64,000 nt of DNA, from NCBI GenBank assembly GCA_948146395.1, contig OX411547.1:32034614-32098613 (forward strand). The letters run 5' to 3'. Of the stretch, positions 13,752 to 25,900 are shown one piece after another. The stretch is from Fragum whitleyi. Its lineage: Eukaryota > Mollusca > Bivalvia > Cardiida > Cardiidae. The first letter of the stretch is position 1; the number at the start of each line of letters is the position of its first letter. Made by a program: the position numbers and the translations under genes. The notes under the pieces are model-generated. The model was not told the origin of the DNA and ran no database searches. It was given only the letters and a program-made list of their open reading frames with translations.

Positions 13752-14919
13752 GGGGCTGTCACACCACAGCGTATGTCACAGCGTATGGCGAACGTATGCT
13801 CATACGCTCACATACGCTAATGTACGCTAGGCATTCGTTACTCATAAGTCGTGTACGTTACAAGTACGCTGGTATACGTTGGTATACGTTCTTATACGCA
13901 GAGGCCAAAAAATATTTTTTGACATGTTAAAAAAGTTCAGCGTATGCCAGCGTATAGAATATACGCTATTCATACGGTATGCATACGGTCTATACGCTAG
14001 AGGTACGCTACTAATACGGTATGCATAAGGTCAATACGCTACACGAACGCTACTCATTGGTCAAGTACGCTTGTCATACGCTGACAGAAAATTGAAATTC
14101 TATCAGACATAATATATATTTGGAACCGTTAGAGCTTAATTTCGCTAATTTGATCACAGCTCTATTGAAATTAGTGGTCACAAAAACGAATCGGGTTTAA
14201 ACATGTACTTTATATAAGTCAGTTGTAGATCTAGCTCAACACAGAGAAGATGGATGCAGCTCTTCTAAGTCACCATTTAACCTTGTATTATGTTGAAAAA
14301 AGAAGACATGGGAGACGAAGGAAGAGGAAAACAAAGGAGGCGGTGGCATTTCGGCCTTTATGACCGACCAGCTCTTGGTTTAGTTAAGAAATGCGATCAA
14401 GCATCTGGTCCTCTTCTTCCGTTGAGAGGCTAGACGACCTCCTTTTGGTCCTTTACTTCCTTTCCAGCGTAGAGGACCTGGAAGAATCGTCTTCCGAGGT
14501 CGGGGAAGTATCTAGTGACTGGCGATGAAGATCTAGATATGTACTGATCAGCATTCTCGTCTTCTTTCTTTTGTTGAGTACCATCACTCTGTTCTTAGCC
14601 GATGAAGAAACACTTCTTTTATACGTTAGTCATACGCTTACATACGTTAGCCATACGTTACTCGCTCGCTGGCATACGCTACTCATACGGTGTTGTACGT
14701 TACAAATACGCTTGCACACGCTCATGAACGTTTTGTATACGCTGATAATACGCTGGCCATACGCTACTTTAACGCTGCTCATACGCTAGCCATACGTTTA
14801 AAATGATTTCTTGTCGATGGCGGGGGTTAACGCCGAAGAGTTGTGCGTATGAACAAGATTTTGTCTTTATTCTATACGCTAGGCATACGTTACCCTCATA
14901 CGCTGTGGTGTGACACCCC
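13752..14919. mobile_element. 1.17-kb element with inverted ends and dense TACGCT-type repeats
   Basis: Left end GGGG-TGTCACACCACAGCGTATG (one base different) is the inverse of the right end CATACGCTGTGGTGTGACACCCC. Both subterminal zones (13770-14090 and 14610-14900) hold dozens of CATACGCT/TACGTT/AGCGTATG words at 8-20 bp spacing. The centre (14100-14570) is unlike the flanks. It has a 37-residue open frame at 14250-14363 with an Arg/Lys-rich stretch. No target duplication was identified. Confidence 0.75.
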
Positions 14920-15112
14920 CTTTAGAAGTTATAGTGAATCTCCGGCATGTTACGTTTTTGGCCAATTTCTAACCTCTTCACACGTATAGCCTCTAATAAA
15001 CCCGAAACCCTTCTAATAGAAATGTGATGCTTCTTACAGTCCCGGGGTTGTATCAGAGCTTTTACGGTAATTTTTCTACAAGGATGTCTAAGAAATTCAT
15101 CACTAAATAATA
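14920..15112. other. Intergenic, nothing recognised
   Basis: Short spacer between two mobile elements. Confidence 0.5.
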
Positions 15113-15985
15113 CAAGAGGACCATGAAGGTCCTATATCCCTAAACTTCCTCTCTTAGACTCAATAAATGACTATCAAGATCCATTTTTTTTTTCAGCAAA
15201 AGTTGTTATTGTTGTCTTGTGAATATCTTAAAAAAAAATCCAATACAATTTTTAAAAGAGTTAATTCTTGAGATTATGCACTCATTCTAACAAAGTTTTA
15301 TAGCTCCTTGAGAGTAACAAGAAAATTGTTATCAAGGCCCATTTTCCCGTGATAACAAATGGGTCCTTCCTGTTTATAAAAAGGTTCATACTTGTGACCT
15401 TACAAATATTCTGACCAATATTAGTTGCCTCTAGAGTGTAGTCAAGAAAATTGTCATTGCGTTTAAACCTATTTATTTTACATCGATTGGGAAAAAGTTC
15501 TTCCAACTTACTTTAATCCTTCGCGATTCTGCTTCCTGGAAAATTCTCCTGTACTCGCGCCGACGGTGTAGACCAATGAAAGAATCATGATCGATAGCCG
15601 CTCCAGGGAATCTAATTCTTTTGGGTCAAGAGGCCGACGCTGTACCCCTATACTACGAGCACTACACATATCAAATGGAGCATTCCCATTTTCAAAAGGA
15701 TTTGTTCTTTTGACCTAACATACATTTTAACCAATTTTCATGAAGATTGGATCATATTTGTGACCTCTGAAGTGTAAACAAGAAAATAATTTTCCCCGTG
15801 ATATCATTGAGTCCTTCTCATTTTCAATAGGGTCCATCCTTGTGACCTGACAAACATATTGACAAACTTTCGTTAAGATTGGACTGTGACTGTGACCTCT
15901 AGAGTGAAACACTTAAATTTTTGACGACACACGGCAGACATTCAATGATTACAAAAGCTCGTCTTGAGTATGTGGTGCTCAGGTG
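15113..15985 (-). mobile_element. Tandem-repeat mobile element, family A, minus orientation
   Basis: Reverse copy of the family at 957-2046. On the minus strand it starts TAGCTCACCTGAGCACC at the right edge, holds diverged units with CAGGTCACAAGGATGGA-type words, and ends at the left in a hairpin (AGGACCTTCATGGTCCT) followed by CTTGT. Confidence 0.7.
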
Positions 15986-16896
15986 AGCTACTATAAGAAA
16001 AACGTGAAAACATTTGGCTTTATAACCGTGGTTCCTTTTTAATTCAGATTTTACGGAATGATATCTTGCCTGAATTCATCTGCGATATACTATATCACAT
16101 AAGACCTACCCTTCGATTCAAATTATGAAATTAATCGCAAAATGTTTGAGAAATGGTAACCCGCAATGAACGCGTTTTTATAATTTTCTTAACGTTTTTG
16201 CTTTCTGAACGGAGGACTTCAGATTTATTAAGTCGGGGTCCTCTAAACTTACTATAAACTGAAAATTAAAGATGCTAGAGGCATTTTTTATTTTTTAATT
16301 CAAAAAAATGTATCAGTAGCTCTCCACATTTCACACACTCTGTCAAAAGTATGGATCTGTTTTTCCCGTCCATGGTGTAGAGTTTTTGTTTTCGAGTTAA
16401 GTATTTACAGAAATAAAACTTTACAAAAACTCGTAAATCATAGATGCTGTCTCAGATTAAGACGATGTGTATCAGCTGTAATGTTTTATGTCCTATAAAA
16501 ATATGAGCTCTTTAGAGCTTTTCAGCTATCGCTCTTTCATGCGGGGTACACCGACTGATTGCAGTGCCATGAAACTGGGTCACTGTTCGGCTTACAGGAA
16601 CTGAAATTTACATACTTTGTAACGAGAAATCTGATTGGCTCAGCTAACCTGTCAATCAAAGGTCGTTTGAAGCAAATAACTCGAGACTTCGCCAGTAGCC
16701 TTTGAGGCTCAATCCCGAGTATAAACTCTAATTTAAGTGAAGTAGGAGCCCCGTTGTTGCTTTTGCTAGCAACACGGAACTTCCCGGTTTCAGGGCTCGA
16801 ACTCGGGTCTTGATCCTCCCGGGTTCTTTGAATCCAGAGAATATTCCTTTCTGAATTTATCTTAAATGCAGAAGGAATAATTGGACAATTCAAAAG
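15986..16896. other. Collagen 5' flank and probable 5' UTR
   Basis: No separate gene. Two TATA-like sites are listed above. A GGCTCGAACTCGGGTC segment near 16793 looks tRNA/SINE-like but is isolated. Confidence 0.45.
16494..16503 (+). promoter_or_regulatory. Candidate TATA box upstream of the collagen gene
   Basis: TATAAAAATA lies about 400 nt before the start codon. A second TATAAA lies at 16720-16725, about 175 nt before it. Either could set the start of transcription; the first would put short upstream ATGs in the leader. No initiator or transcript evidence is available, so this is a weak call. Confidence 0.25.
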
Positions 16897-16960
16897 ATGG
16901 CATCGGACACGGTTCGATGGATATTACTGTTCCTATACATTGGATTAACGACGGCGCAAG
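16897..16960 (+). CDS. Collagen exon 1: start codon and signal peptide
   Basis: Encodes M1-Q21 plus the first base of codon 22. A short polar N-end (MASDTVR) is followed by a hydrophobic core ([10 protein letters not shown]) and a small-residue cleavage region (TTAQ-D), a typical signal peptide that sends the chain to the ER. The donor is GTAGGT after phase 1. The phase-1 end joins exactly with exon 2 to give Asp22. The first ATG of this frame was chosen because it directly precedes the hydrophobic core. Confidence 0.9.
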
Positions 16961-19900
16961 GTAGGTATTGCTGAAAATACATTTGGGCATGTGCGTGACA
17001 TTTCCAACAGTTTGAAACATGCGTGAACATTGAACAGTCTAAGCGAACACAAAAGATATCACAATAAGAGTATATTTTGACCGAATAAAGATTGCTTTCG
17101 GCTGAATAAACCTAGGAAGCGGCAAAGGAAAGACTCTTGTCAGACTGTATGGATGCACAGGCCGGCTCCAGTCCTCGATTTATGTATCGAGAAACCGTTG
17201 GAAATGTCGCGCACTTGATCATTTTTATACTAGTTTGGCTGGTCTCCTGGGAAAAGCGAAACGTTTCTGACCAGCCCTGCGTCCAGGACAACAAAAAGGT
17301 GCAAACATTGCACGTGCGTTTGCGTGCAAAGCGGGGTATAATTGGGAAACTGTCTGCACCGTTTTGTCCCCCGAACGCAGGGCTGATCAGAGACTGCGCA
17401 GACTGTGACAGCCCATTGTCGAATCCTTTCTCTTTTTTGTATCTAAAATGTTTATTCTGCAATTTATTTTTTATTTTCGAAAGGCGAAGTCTGACCTCAG
17501 TCATCTCTCACATATTGGCTTTTGGTGTGACTTTGTTTATTATGTTACTTGTATTGTTTTTCATTTTCGAAAAATAGTATTTTACAGATTTATCTATACA
17601 TATAAAAAGAAAGGGACTTTTTAAAGATCTGTATTAGCGAAAAAACAGAGCTAATTTGAAACCTACTGTTGTAGTTTAGCTTCTCCAGCATGTCCTATGT
17701 ATTGTGTGAGTTTGATTTGTAGATTATTTCCTAATTTCTAATCTAATTGTAATCTAATGTTCTCACAAAGGTCCATTTTTTTTTGCTATTTGAATGTGTC
17801 AACGATGTTGAATGGTTAAACTGCTAAACGGCTGTGCGTTCTTTCCTCAGAAAGGGCGACGCTGACAAACTTTTTGCCCAACTTATGACGTCAATATTAT
17901 AAAGTAATGGCATTCGTTATCAATTTGTTTCATTTCTGAAATATCCCTTTTCACATGCCGGGTCACATTATCATGAATTAACATAGTAACCGTGAATATT
18001 AAAAGCCGTGCGTTCAGGGCGACAAAACTGTTTAAGAGGAAGTACTCTTACGGAAAGCAGTCGATATTTTAAGACAGAAACGTTCGCAATAATCATTTAT
18101 GTTGTTATTCATGATTTCGACCAGCAAAACATCTATATCATTAAAAACATAGTACCCCGCCTGCACGTGCTCATTTTGGAAAAGAGGGACGCAACTTTTA
18201 CACGTTGGTGAGTGTTCTGCCACCATCCGTTGAACGCAAAACTTGTTTTTCCGTTAAAGTAGCAGACGGGTTCAAAATGATCGTTGATTTGAACGAACAT
18301 TATTGTGAAATTTTTAAAATCCGTAACTTTTTTCCTGAATGAAATTACATCTGATATATCAATGGCGAAGCGTGATACAGTTTTCATTGCCTATTTTAGG
18401 GCCTAAGCCAACGGAACAGTAACTGGGCTACCGATGCAACGAATAGCTCCGTTTTGGAAGTTAGGCTACAAAATTTATGTCGATGAAAGACCAAAGAATT
18501 GGTTTAGGTTGGGGTCACATATTGATTGATTAATTTACGTCGACCGTAACCGTCAAATGAAAATTATCATCGGCTCATTTAAATAGTCCGACTCAATTCT
18601 GATTCCATGGAAATGGAAAAGACACCGGTGTCCAATCTGCGATTCAACAAATGTCATCAGACTCACTTTGACGACTTTCTAGATTTTGGAAAGGTTTTGA
18701 TTCTGCATGATAAGGGTAAAGGAGCGAATTAAAGTCACGGAATAAAATCACCATCCATTGACCCTATCACTTTATCTAACGTGGCCATTGAAACTGAACC
18801 ATGACCCCGGTGTACATGAAACCATTGATCGTCTCAAAGCATCTTGTCTAAATTTTTAGTCTAAGCTCTCCCCAAAAGAGACAAAAATAGGTCGCTCTAA
18901 GTTCTAATTTTGCCAAAAATTATTTTAGCTATATAAAAAAGTAAAAACCATTGAATAGCACAGTGAAGCATATTATTCTATAGATAGGAGATTCCAAAAT
19001 CGATGCGTCAACTCTGTACGTTGCGTCTACTATTAAAATCGTAAATATGTGTTTCGTCCCATATTCAGTTCAACCTTCTATTTTAACATCCGAAATTATT
19101 TGCATGCCATCTTGTTGTGTGAAGTCATACCTGACCTGAATCAATAGACCACCGTCATAAGTCCAAATTTTCAATGGCAGGGGTGGGGAGAGTACAGTCA
19201 TTGAACCAGTTCTGGTCCACTTTCACCTTGAAAGCTCTGCTTGACCTAATTGTCTTGTATTTCATATAAATCTTGGTATGTTTTGAAAGACAATTTATTT
19301 TTCTACAAAATGAGCCATATTTTAAATCACTACATTAAGTTTGATACAAAAGAATTGCCTTAATATAAGTGACATTACAACAATATTTGAGCAGTTCCGG
19401 TCCAAGAGAAGCAGTTTAACATGGGGCATAACCTATGGATTATAACTGCTAGGGAGAGTTTCAAAAACTTTGATATGCTGTTCATTGATGATCAATTGTG
19501 GTATTGGCCAATAATTGTTAAGTTAGAAAAAAAAAAAAATAACAATTTTAAAGTGATTCCTCAGAATACAGTATACTATATTGTTAATTTATCATTTATT
19601 TTAAAGAAAACTGAAAAGTTCTGTGATTTTGGAAAAAAACAAAACTTTTTTGATCAGTAATTTCATAAAATATCTGAAGTAATCAGTTTTATTTGAAACT
19701 GTTATGTGTTCTCAATGGTGTCGAAATATTGTGGCGAATCATGCGGGCTCTCTCTTCTTCTGATTAACTTCTTGACATTACCACACTCAAGAATTTCTTA
19801 AACGATGATAATGATTTCAAACATATATTTTGCTAGAAACAATTGCTATGTTTCAGAAAAAATATGAAAATCAAACAAAAAAGGGTAACCTAACTAACCT

Positions 19901-22900
19901 ATTTAATGAAATACCAATTTTTCTCATTTTTCACTCGATAGATTGACGGTATATTGTTTTATTTGTGACTGTCTGTTTGTCTGCGAAACTTAAACTGGGA
20001 ACTAACCATTTTGCTGTAACTTCAACAGTAATTGGATGACAATACCCATATTTGGCATGAAGGATCCTCTCGTCAATACACATAATTCAAGGTCAAGATC
20101 ATTATCAAGGTCAAGGTTAATTATCAAGGTCAAACTCAAAGAAAAATTGTTGTTTTGGAGGGAATTTGCGTTTTTCAACACTCCCAAACTTCAATCACAG
20201 GATGTCATGGGTTTGATCTTGGGCTTCAGCTCCTTTCGGATATTCTTCTCCCAAAAACCGATGGATAACTGTAAATCTCAGCACATGAAAGGAAAAGATT
20301 TAATGGTTACGGTGATACCTAGTATTTGTTCATGAAACACCAGGGGCCCTTTTTACATAAGTCTTACTTATGATCACTTTTTGCGTAAGTCAAAAATTAA
20401 AGTTGTTTCTACAGTAGTAACTTAATATAGAGTTCTGCCAAGCATAACCTTATTGGAATCGTCTTCTAAAGACGATTCCAATGTGATATTGCAATGCAGA
20501 ATCTAACAATAAATGAAAACACCAGGTGCGATTTGTGATTTTGACTAGCAAAGGTGCGATTTGTGATTTTGACTAACGCATTTTTTTTTCGTAAGAAGTT
20601 TTGTAAAAAGGGCCCCAGGACTCAATTATTAGGTGCTCAAGCTACCACGATATTACTAAAGTATTGTTAAAAGTGGTATTAAACCCATTCAAACTTGTCT
20701 GTGGACAAGTGAATACCAGGATGAATCTTTGAATGGTAATTCAAATAGATCTCACAGTGATCACAAAAACCCTTATATGGAGTAAATTGAAGTTTGTACC
20801 CCCAATTTTTGCAAGTTGCCATCTTTGTCTCATATAGAGAGGGTACATGCATGCTGTTATATACCCAATTTTACCCCCAGATTGAAGCACTGTCTCAAAA
20901 ATAAATTGTCATTATGCTAGCAATTTGAAAAAGTAGCAAATAATTTATTACTTGTCCTGGGACATTCAGGGGACAAATGGAAAAAATCCTTCCACACCCC
21001 TGATGAATATTGTTAATCGTTGTAGATCCCTGCTCAGGCATAGCGGATGGTGGTTTTTACCTAGAAGAGGCAGATAAGCCTTGTATAAGGTGTTTCTGCT
21101 ATAATGGCGTAACTACTGAATGTTTGGATGTCGAAAGCAACTGCTCCTTTGAATTTGCGTGCAGTTTTGAAGACATTTTTGTCCCGTTTGGTGAATGCTG
21201 TCCACGCTGTCCAAATGAAACCCCTCAACCACAGTATCCTCCGTTTTTTAACGCAGGTGAGAATACATCAAATGACAGGGCTACTCCAAACCTATTGTAA
21301 ATGGTTCTATTTAAGGTAGTGGACCCGTAATAGTTCTGCAACATTTTGGACTAGATATTCTTTCACAATGTTAACTAAGGTTTCCTAATGAAAATCATTA
21401 GGAAACCTCGGTTAACACTGTTAAACTTAATTACTTCTGAGTTATTGCAAAACTATTGAGGGTCCTCTACCTTAATGAATTTATTTACAACAGTTTTGTG
21501 ATTTGCGCCCTATAAATGTCTAAAAAATGTATGGTGTTGTTATTTCTGTTAACTCAACTGAGCTGCATTTGTATAAAAGATGATTCTGGGAAGACATTTT
21601 AAGGATAATTTTTTTGATATAGAAGCTTTCAAAATTATGTCTTTCCAGTTGGTGTTATTTGTCTTTTATGGAGGAAGAATACATTTTAATGTCCATAAAT
21701 GTATGGCTTTTGAAATTGAAATAGCTGTGGCTGAATTAAGATATCATTAATGATTTAATTGATGATTAAAAAATGTTTGGATTTTGTTTTTAAAAATCAC
21801 TAAAAAAAAGTTGATGAATTGAATTTTGATAAAAAGGATATGAAGATAGGTCAAGTCCCCATTGTTTTTGTAATGGAAATCTGCAGTTGTAATTTCAAAT
21901 GGTTTGTAACAAAAATATTTTAAGGAAGAACTAATAAATACCATACATTTATTTTGTAGTGTTTGGCAAAGGCATGTTTGAAATGAATTTGGCTTTCCAG
22001 ACATTAAACACATTTGATGTATTCTTTACCTACCCTGTATGTAATAGTTTTTTATTATCCCCTGCTGTTTTTGGCAAGGGGATATAGTAATGGTCTTCGT
22101 CCGTCATTCTCTCGTTCTGTCATTCCACCACTAAACTTGTCCGTAGCATATCTCCTAAAGTATAATAGCTATCAACTTGATACTTTATAGATCTCATGGA
22201 GGAGAAGTGCAGTGCACAAGAACTACAACTCTTGCTTGCATAATTTTGGAGTTATTGCCCTTTGTTATTTTTAATATCTAGATTTTGTCTGGAGTAGTGC
22301 ACATTAACTATAACTCTTGCTTGCATAATTTTCCAGTTTTTGCTTTTTGTTAATTGAAAGACTTAGATTTTGTATGGGGTAAATCTGTAAAGTACAAAAG
22401 AATCCTCAATCTATTAGGCTTCAGTTTACTATCAAGCTTTAGCTGCGGGGGATGGCCATGTTCGACAAGACTCTTGTTGTATCTATTAAAGAGACTATGT
22501 TAACTGTTCATGACTTCTGTTTTACCAAATCCTAGTTGTTCCTGTTAGAATCCCTTCAGCCCTTGGATTTTACCTTTTGCATACAACTCCTCCTCCACGA
22601 GACTTTATTCAAGGACATGTCAAAGAGAAAATGAATTTATTTCATAAACTGAAAAAATCTGGGTTTTTTTTCAATTTTATCAGAATATAATTTTAATTGC
22701 ATTATTAAATATTTTCTAAAGAACCAAATCCCCTACCCCCACCCCGGCATCAATAAGGGGCGGTGCCATATTGTTTTACCAGCTAGTATAGGTCCAGGGT
22801 TTTAGTGTCACATCAACCAAATGGGGTCTCAAGGACTCAATACATGTTGTTAGAGGGTCCTAAGGACTTGCATCAGAAAGTTTTGAGAGTCCTGGCCACT

Positions 22901-25900
22901 TATTAAAGAGTCTCAGTCTCGCAAAACCTGCATTCTGTTAACCCTGCAAAACATTTAACAAAAAACTTGACATAACCAATTGCTCTAAGCCTATTTGAAA
23001 TACAATGCTGATATTTGGCATGATAGATCTCACTGATATACATCTGCTCATACCAAGGTCATCTGACAAGATCAAGGTTATCTCTCAAGGTTAACCTTTC
23101 TGTTTTGGGGGCTTTAGTGTTTCAAAAACACATCTTGTTTCCATTTATTTCAGAAAATGGCAATCTTGAGACGGTGGTTATGAACAAAGAAGTCGTAAGT
23201 AATGACACACTTTAATATCATTTGATCCGTGCATTTCTGCAAATAGTTATATGCACTTCTCAAAAGTATTTATAAGAAAAAAAAATATGTCAGACAGAGG
23301 ACTTTCTTGTGGTTTCTTGTAATGACCATAAAAATTAAGGCAGAAAGATAAGAAAAAACATATTTATACCCCCCTAAACTATGTTTGGGGGGGGGGGGGG
23401 GTATAAAGGAATCAGTTGTCGGCCTTCGGGTTGGTCTGAAGCATTTTTTTGTATGCTCAACAGACCTGGGGTCGATTACATGCCAATGTAATCGATTACA
23501 ATTACAATTACTTGCAGATTCTATGATTACTGATTACATTATGATTACACAGTTTTTCATTGTAATCAATTACAATTACAATTAATTTTATAATGTAATC
23601 ATGATTACAACTGATTACATGTGATTACATTTTTATTTCAACCTTACTCATAAACATTTTTGTCTTTTTGGGAGTTTATTCATTCAAGTTAGGTTTGTAA
23701 ACAATTAAAAAATGCTGAAGGATAAACAATAAATAATTTATGCCAATTCTTCTCTTAGGTCTGTTAATAATTATCTTGGTGCTCTTTATGAATTTAGATA
23801 AACCCCGAAGCTTTAATATCCTCTTACATTTGCCTCCACTGCTATGGAAAGCAGTGAGCACCTATAGCCTTAGCCTAGGTTGAAATTTATAAATGCTCTT
23901 ATTGGTATTTTTGAATATTTGATGCACCAAAAAAAGATAAAATTTAGAATTTTTTCTGGCCAGAATTTTCTCAATTTTCAATTATATTTAACAACCCTTG
24001 TTTTCATTTTTGTTTAAGTTCAGAAAGTAAGAGTTTTTGCTAAAAAATAATATAGTATGATGAACATTGAGAAAAAAAAGAAAGTAAAGGCCTTAGACAG
24101 AGTCAATAACTCTTCTTTTTTTTCAATTCATGGAAACGGCATGTCAAACTGTAAAACATAATGGATATGTGAAATGTTTTTTAGGCTTTTTTAACTTTGT
24201 TGGAAAACTTCATAAGATAGTGTAATAACTATCCCAAGTTTTGCAGTACTTTATTGAATTTTGCCTGATGGACTTTAAAATTTACCGTAATGAACCAACA
24301 TCAAGATTCCTGCATGATATTGTAATGGGACAATCATAGCATAGATTCATTTACGTAGAACTTTTGTCATGTTATTTGGATTTGAGAAAATGATCAGACA
24401 ATTGAAAATTATTATAAGAAGAGAAGATTAATTTGTTTTGCCAATATGTAAATGAATATCAAAATATATCTATCATACATACTAGTAAAGGGTTATTAAC
24501 AGGTAATTGTTTAATAAGTGCCAGAGGCTATGGATTATGGGGTACGGACAAAACCCCACCAGGACAAAACCCCACCAGACAAAACCCCATCAGACAAAAC
24601 CCCACCAGGACAAAACCCCACCACTGTAAATGGTAAATAGGACAAAACCCCACCACTTTTTCATGACAATATTTTTAGTGAAATCTATCTTGATTTATTT
24701 ATCTTAGATGAGACTGACACTTCTTTTAATTCCTTAACACCTTAAACATTATCATAATAACACTTCATGTTCATAAGACATTTTCACTAGTTTGAATTTT
24801 CAATACTTAAAGCAGGAAACCAGACTGTTCTAAACTAGGGGAAAAAAACAACATTTGGGTATAAGACAATAATAAGAATTTCCTATAAAGCCAAAAGAAA
24901 AGTTAACTAATTGATTATTTTTCCCAATACATTAATTGTTTTGGGAAAAATCTTTTTCTCAATTCAAATTCTAGCTAGTAGCTTTGAAAGTATTTTCATT
25001 TGACATTTTTGTTTTTCATACTAAAACCTAGGACCATTATTTAAGTATAATTAACAATTTGTCAAAATTAATATGACTATCATTGAATTTTTTTTTCAAA
25101 CCTTGTACTTGCAAACACAACAAATGTAATCATAATGTAATCGAGATGTAATCACGATTACAGGCCTTTTTGCAATGTAATCGATTAAATTACAATTACT
25201 TGTAATCAGAAATGCTCCAATTACCGATTACAATATGATTACCTGAAAATTGTAATCGATTACATGTAATCATGATTACCGATTACGATTACCCCAGGTC
25301 TGATGCTCAATTTCTCAGCAGCTAATGGGCAGATTTCATTGAAACTTTGGACATGTGATCAGTATCAGGCAGAAATATGCAAGTGGTATTTTGATAACAA
25401 TCCATTAACTTTTGATGTTATGACCCTTAGATGGAAAATGGCTTTTCATTGTAAGCAAACTCTTGTACAGGGGAATTAATTTGCTTTGCGACAGGCTAGT
25501 TGACCCTGACTGAATTAGCACTTTGATCAGAGTCTACAATGTTTGCCATTTACTAAACCTCATTTCAATGGCTCAGTTTGAAACAGTTGTAACTACCTAT
25601 AAACATATAGGAAGTTACAACTGTTCACACTGAGCCATCGATTTAGCCCGATGAACATGATTTGATTTCACTCTCTAAGAATGTTAGATTGTGTGCCCTT
25701 GTCATGCTGATCCTGGAATATTCCTGCTGTGGCAGGAGGCATGTACAAAGATCAGCCTGCACATGTGTGCAGTCTGATCTTTGTCTATGCAATTTGAATT
25801 TCCTTTTTAAACTAAAAAAGCTTTAAACTTCTATTTTCGAAATCAAATGCTGACTCAGAATTAGGAAATACAGAGTTTTTACCAATTTGATTTTAATATA

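Noticed and set aside
13752..14919. CRISPR-like look of short repeated words with spacers
   Set aside because: Word length is 6-8 bp, spacing is irregular, and the context is an animal genome with transposon-type inverted ends.
17137..17577. Longest non-collagen open frame (146 codons) on the plus strand
   Set aside because: It runs through a foldback MITE, has no recognisable domain, and overlaps an equally long frame on the other strand, so it looks like chance.
24433..24636. Frame with repeated [13 protein letters not shown] peptides
   Set aside because: Translation of the GGACAAAACCCCACCA minisatellite inside the hAT-like element.
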